Shown here: one piece after another, positions 62,141 to 64,000 of the stretch
Numbering within the stretch: the first letter of the stretch is position 1
Layout: the number at the start of each line of letters is the position of its first letter
NCBI GenBank assembly: GCA_001692895.1
Contig: KV748303.1
Location: 1-64,000, forward strand
From: Cenococcum geophilum 1.58
Lineage: Eukaryota > Ascomycota > Dothideomycetes > Gloniales > Gloniaceae
Direction of reading: 5' to 3'
DNA: 64,000 nt
The notes under the pieces: model-generated
What the model was told of the DNA's origin: nothing
Databases searched by the model: none
The model's input: the letters and a program-made list of their open reading frames with translations, nothing else
Position numbers and translations under genes: made by a program

Positions 62141-62314
62141 TATCTATATAAGTAGAGGTTACGTGATTATATCTCTAATTAGTTATTCTTACAGTAACTT
62201 ATTAGCCCCCTATTTAGGCACCGCGATCCTTATAATCCTTTGCAAAAGATATAAATAAATTAAAGAACCTATTACCTTATATTGTAATTATAGTACCCCT
62301 AGGTAATACTAACA
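62141..62314 (+). repeat. Right LTR of the gag-only element
   Basis: 174 bp, followed directly by TATAG. Confidence 0.92.
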
Positions 62315-64000
62315 TATAGTATTCCTATAGAGAAGGGGTTATTTAGTTAGCCTATAGTAGTTTATTAATAAGGTTAAGTTTAAAGGAGTTAATAGAATAT
62401 ATCTTAGCGCCTAAAAAGTCTATACTTAGTTCTACCTATATTTAGGGGTTAAGGTATTCTAGTTATAGTAGTGTTTAGGTTTATAGTAAGATTTTTATAG
62501 CCGTCTAGTTATCTAGGTCTTACTTATACCTTATAAAAGCGTCTATATAGTTTATAGCGCCTAATCTATATATAATTAAGAAGTTAAATTAAAATAGGGT
62601 ATCCGCCTAGTATACTTACTAGGCTATAAGGGCCTTAGTTATTATAAAGTATTCTAAAGCCTTATAATTTAAAACTACCTTAATTAGCTTAGGGGTCCCC
62701 TTTAGCTATATATACTAGTGCTAAAAGCTAGAAATAATAGCTAGCATTTCTTTATTATGGATATAGTAATTTAGCTTAGCATCTATTATAGTCTTTAAAT
62801 AATATATAATAGGGTGCTACTCTCTATCTAGTTGCTTCTAGGAAAAAATACTAGCTATTACACTATTTAAGGTATTAGTTTTTAGTATTAAGGGCTGTTT
62901 TAGGTTAAAATAGGTAAATAAGGGAGCTAATACTAGCCGTTTCTTAAGCTTATTAAAGGCCTGCCTATATATAGTATTAAAGTAAAAGGGCTGGTCTTTT
63001 TTAGTAAAATAGTTAAGAGGCTAGATAATTCTACTATAGTCCTTAATAAAGCGTTAATAAAAGTTATAAAACCCTAAAAAGAATTATACCCCCTTTACGG
63101 TCCGTAAGGGTGCCTACTAGTTAATTACGGCCGTTTTCTTTAGGTTAGTTTTAATTCTATTTATACTAATAATAAAACCTAAGTACTTTATATACTTAAT
63201 ACTAAACTCTAACTTTTTAATATTAACCTAGAGGTTAGCCTTATAGAGCTATTATAGGACTTTATAGACATACTCCTTATATTCTAGCTTATTCTTAAAG
63301 TAGATTATAATATTATCTAAATAGGCCGTATAGAAATTATTAAGGTAGTTAAAGAGTATATTATTTATATACCGCTAGTATATAGCTAGTCTATTAGTTA
63401 GTTTAAAAGGAAGTACTTTATATTTATATATTCCGTAATAGGTCTAAAATATAGTAAGATCTTTAGACCTAGGGTTTATCCTAATTTAGTAAAAGGCCTA
63501 GCGGATATTAAGCTTTATAAAGACCTTAGCTCTACTTATTTAGGCTAAAGTCTTATTAAGTAGAGGTAGTAAATAGCGATCCTTATAGGTTATATTATTT
63601 AGCTTATAGTAATTAATATAGAAGTAGAGTCCTTTATTTAGCTTTTTAATAAAAAAAATAGGTAAGATAAAAGGGGCTTAGCTAGGCTTAATAAAGCCCT
63701 TATTTAGGTTATTAATAAGATACTACTTTATAGCCTATAATTTAGTAATAAACTATTTATAAAGGGGGCTAAAGCTAAGGGTGTTTTCTTTACCCTACTT
63801 AATCTTAATCTTATAGTTATATAGTTAGTAAAATAAAAGTATATTAGACGCTACTTTAAAGAATATGTCCTTAAATTTCTAGTATTAATAGGGTAGCTTT
63901 TATTCTACTAGTTCCTTATCTATAAGCTCGCTTTCTTATCTACTAAGCTTATTTCCCTTTTCTTTAATTATTTAATTAATTTTATATAAGCTTATTATAA
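62315..64000 (-). pseudogene. Gypsy B RNase H and reverse transcriptase relic
   Basis: Continues the minus-strand pol across the nested insertion. The reverse transcriptase reads NKGFIKPS (~63,707), FFIKKLNKGLYFYINYYKLN (~63,660-63,600), RYLLPLLNKTLA (~63,575), VFIKLNIR, VLPFKLTNRLA (~63,415) and AYLDNIIIYF (~63,330, YLDD with the second Asp changed to Asn). RNase H lies nearer 62,400-63,000. It is truncated by the window end. Confidence 0.85.

Larger units (their letters stand above)
51374..62314 (+). mobile_element. Gag-only LTR retrotransposon with 174-bp LTRs
   Basis: LTRs at 51,374-51,547 and 62,141-62,314 are both exactly 174 bp, start TGTCTG/TATCTA and end CTAACA. The perfect target duplication is TATAG (51,369-51,373 and 62,315-62,319). 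Subtracting the nested Gypsy A copy leaves about 2.96 kb of element. That DNA encodes a single gag-like protein and no protease, reverse transcriptase or integrase. It is thus a non-autonomous element of the kind described in plants as TR-GAG. No clear polypurine tract precedes the right LTR. Confidence 0.85.
49606..64000 (-). mobile_element. Ty3/Gypsy family B, copy 2, running off the window
   Basis: Minus-orientation element. Its 3' LTR is at 49,606-49,840, followed inward by a purine-rich tract on the minus strand (the C-rich run at 49,844-49,854), then integrase (49,860-51,373) and, after a nested insertion (51,374-62,314), RNase H and reverse transcriptase to the window end. Its 5' half is not in the window. 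The LTR matches the copy at 5,259-5,569. It is the oldest layer of a three-level nest. Confidence 0.88.

Noticed and set aside
1..64000. Telomeric repeat array (TTAGGG/CCCTAA)
   Set aside because: Only isolated short matches such as 'tttttagggctcg' at 6,902. There is no tandem run, so subtelomeric origin rests on the helicase and repeats alone.
1..64000. tRNA genes and primer-binding sites of the LTR elements
   Set aside because: No cloverleaf or A/B box pair was convincing by eye, and the bases after the LTRs are too mutated to assign a tRNA primer.

Overview
The window looks like filamentous ascomycete (Pezizomycotina) nuclear DNA. About 5 kb of ordinary gene-bearing sequence is followed by about 59 kb of AT-rich, gene-dead DNA. 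The evidence for a fungus is a short (67-bp) GT-AG intron in a proline dehydrogenase gene, fungal transposon families, and the signature of repeat-induced point mutation (RIP). From about 4.97 kb onward CpA and TpG are almost gone, TpA is everywhere, CpG is largely spared, and former Gln/Trp codons read as TAG/TAA. No intact gene can be supported to the right of the boundary. Everything there is a relic whose identity comes from conserved motifs read through the stop codons.

Left block (1-4.97 kb). The only confident gene is mitochondrial proline dehydrogenase (2361-3858, minus strand). Its upstream region holds a 19-bp inverted repeat, two CCAATCA boxes exactly 40 bp apart, GATA-type sites and an ACGCGT cluster.

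Nest 1 (5.26-22.05 kb). A Ty3/Gypsy element (family B: LTR, gag, protease) is split at a TA by a 14-kb composite insertion (6,891-20,978). Removing the insert and one TA joins the gag zinc knuckle to the protease in one frame. The insert holds a CTAC microsatellite, a 20-bp minisatellite, a 12-bp minisatellite carrying a pogo-type transposon, and a TIR element with an unrecognised ORF. The right TIR of that last element was hit by a 178-bp MITE and by a full chromovirus (Gypsy family A, minus strand, 426-bp LTRs, perfect ATCCT target duplication). A broken Tc1-type transposase follows.

Middle block (23.2-49.6 kb). This holds a long unidentified relic ORF (minus) divergent from a relic RecQ-like helicase of the fungal telomere-linked type. 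Next come several partial copies of a repeat that starts at the helicase 3' end and carries an orphan ORF. Then come a full-length SNF2-type ATPase relic, two minisatellites, an unidentified repeat-rich stretch, and a small island that escaped RIP. The helicases and repeats suggest a present or former subtelomere, but no telomeric array is visible.

Nest 2 (49.6-64 kb, running off the end). A minus-strand Gypsy B element is interrupted by a small gag-only LTR element (174-bp LTRs, TATAG target duplication). That element is itself interrupted by a second full Gypsy A copy on the plus strand (426-bp LTRs, ATCGT/ATCAT). Insertion order there is B, then the gag-only element, then A.
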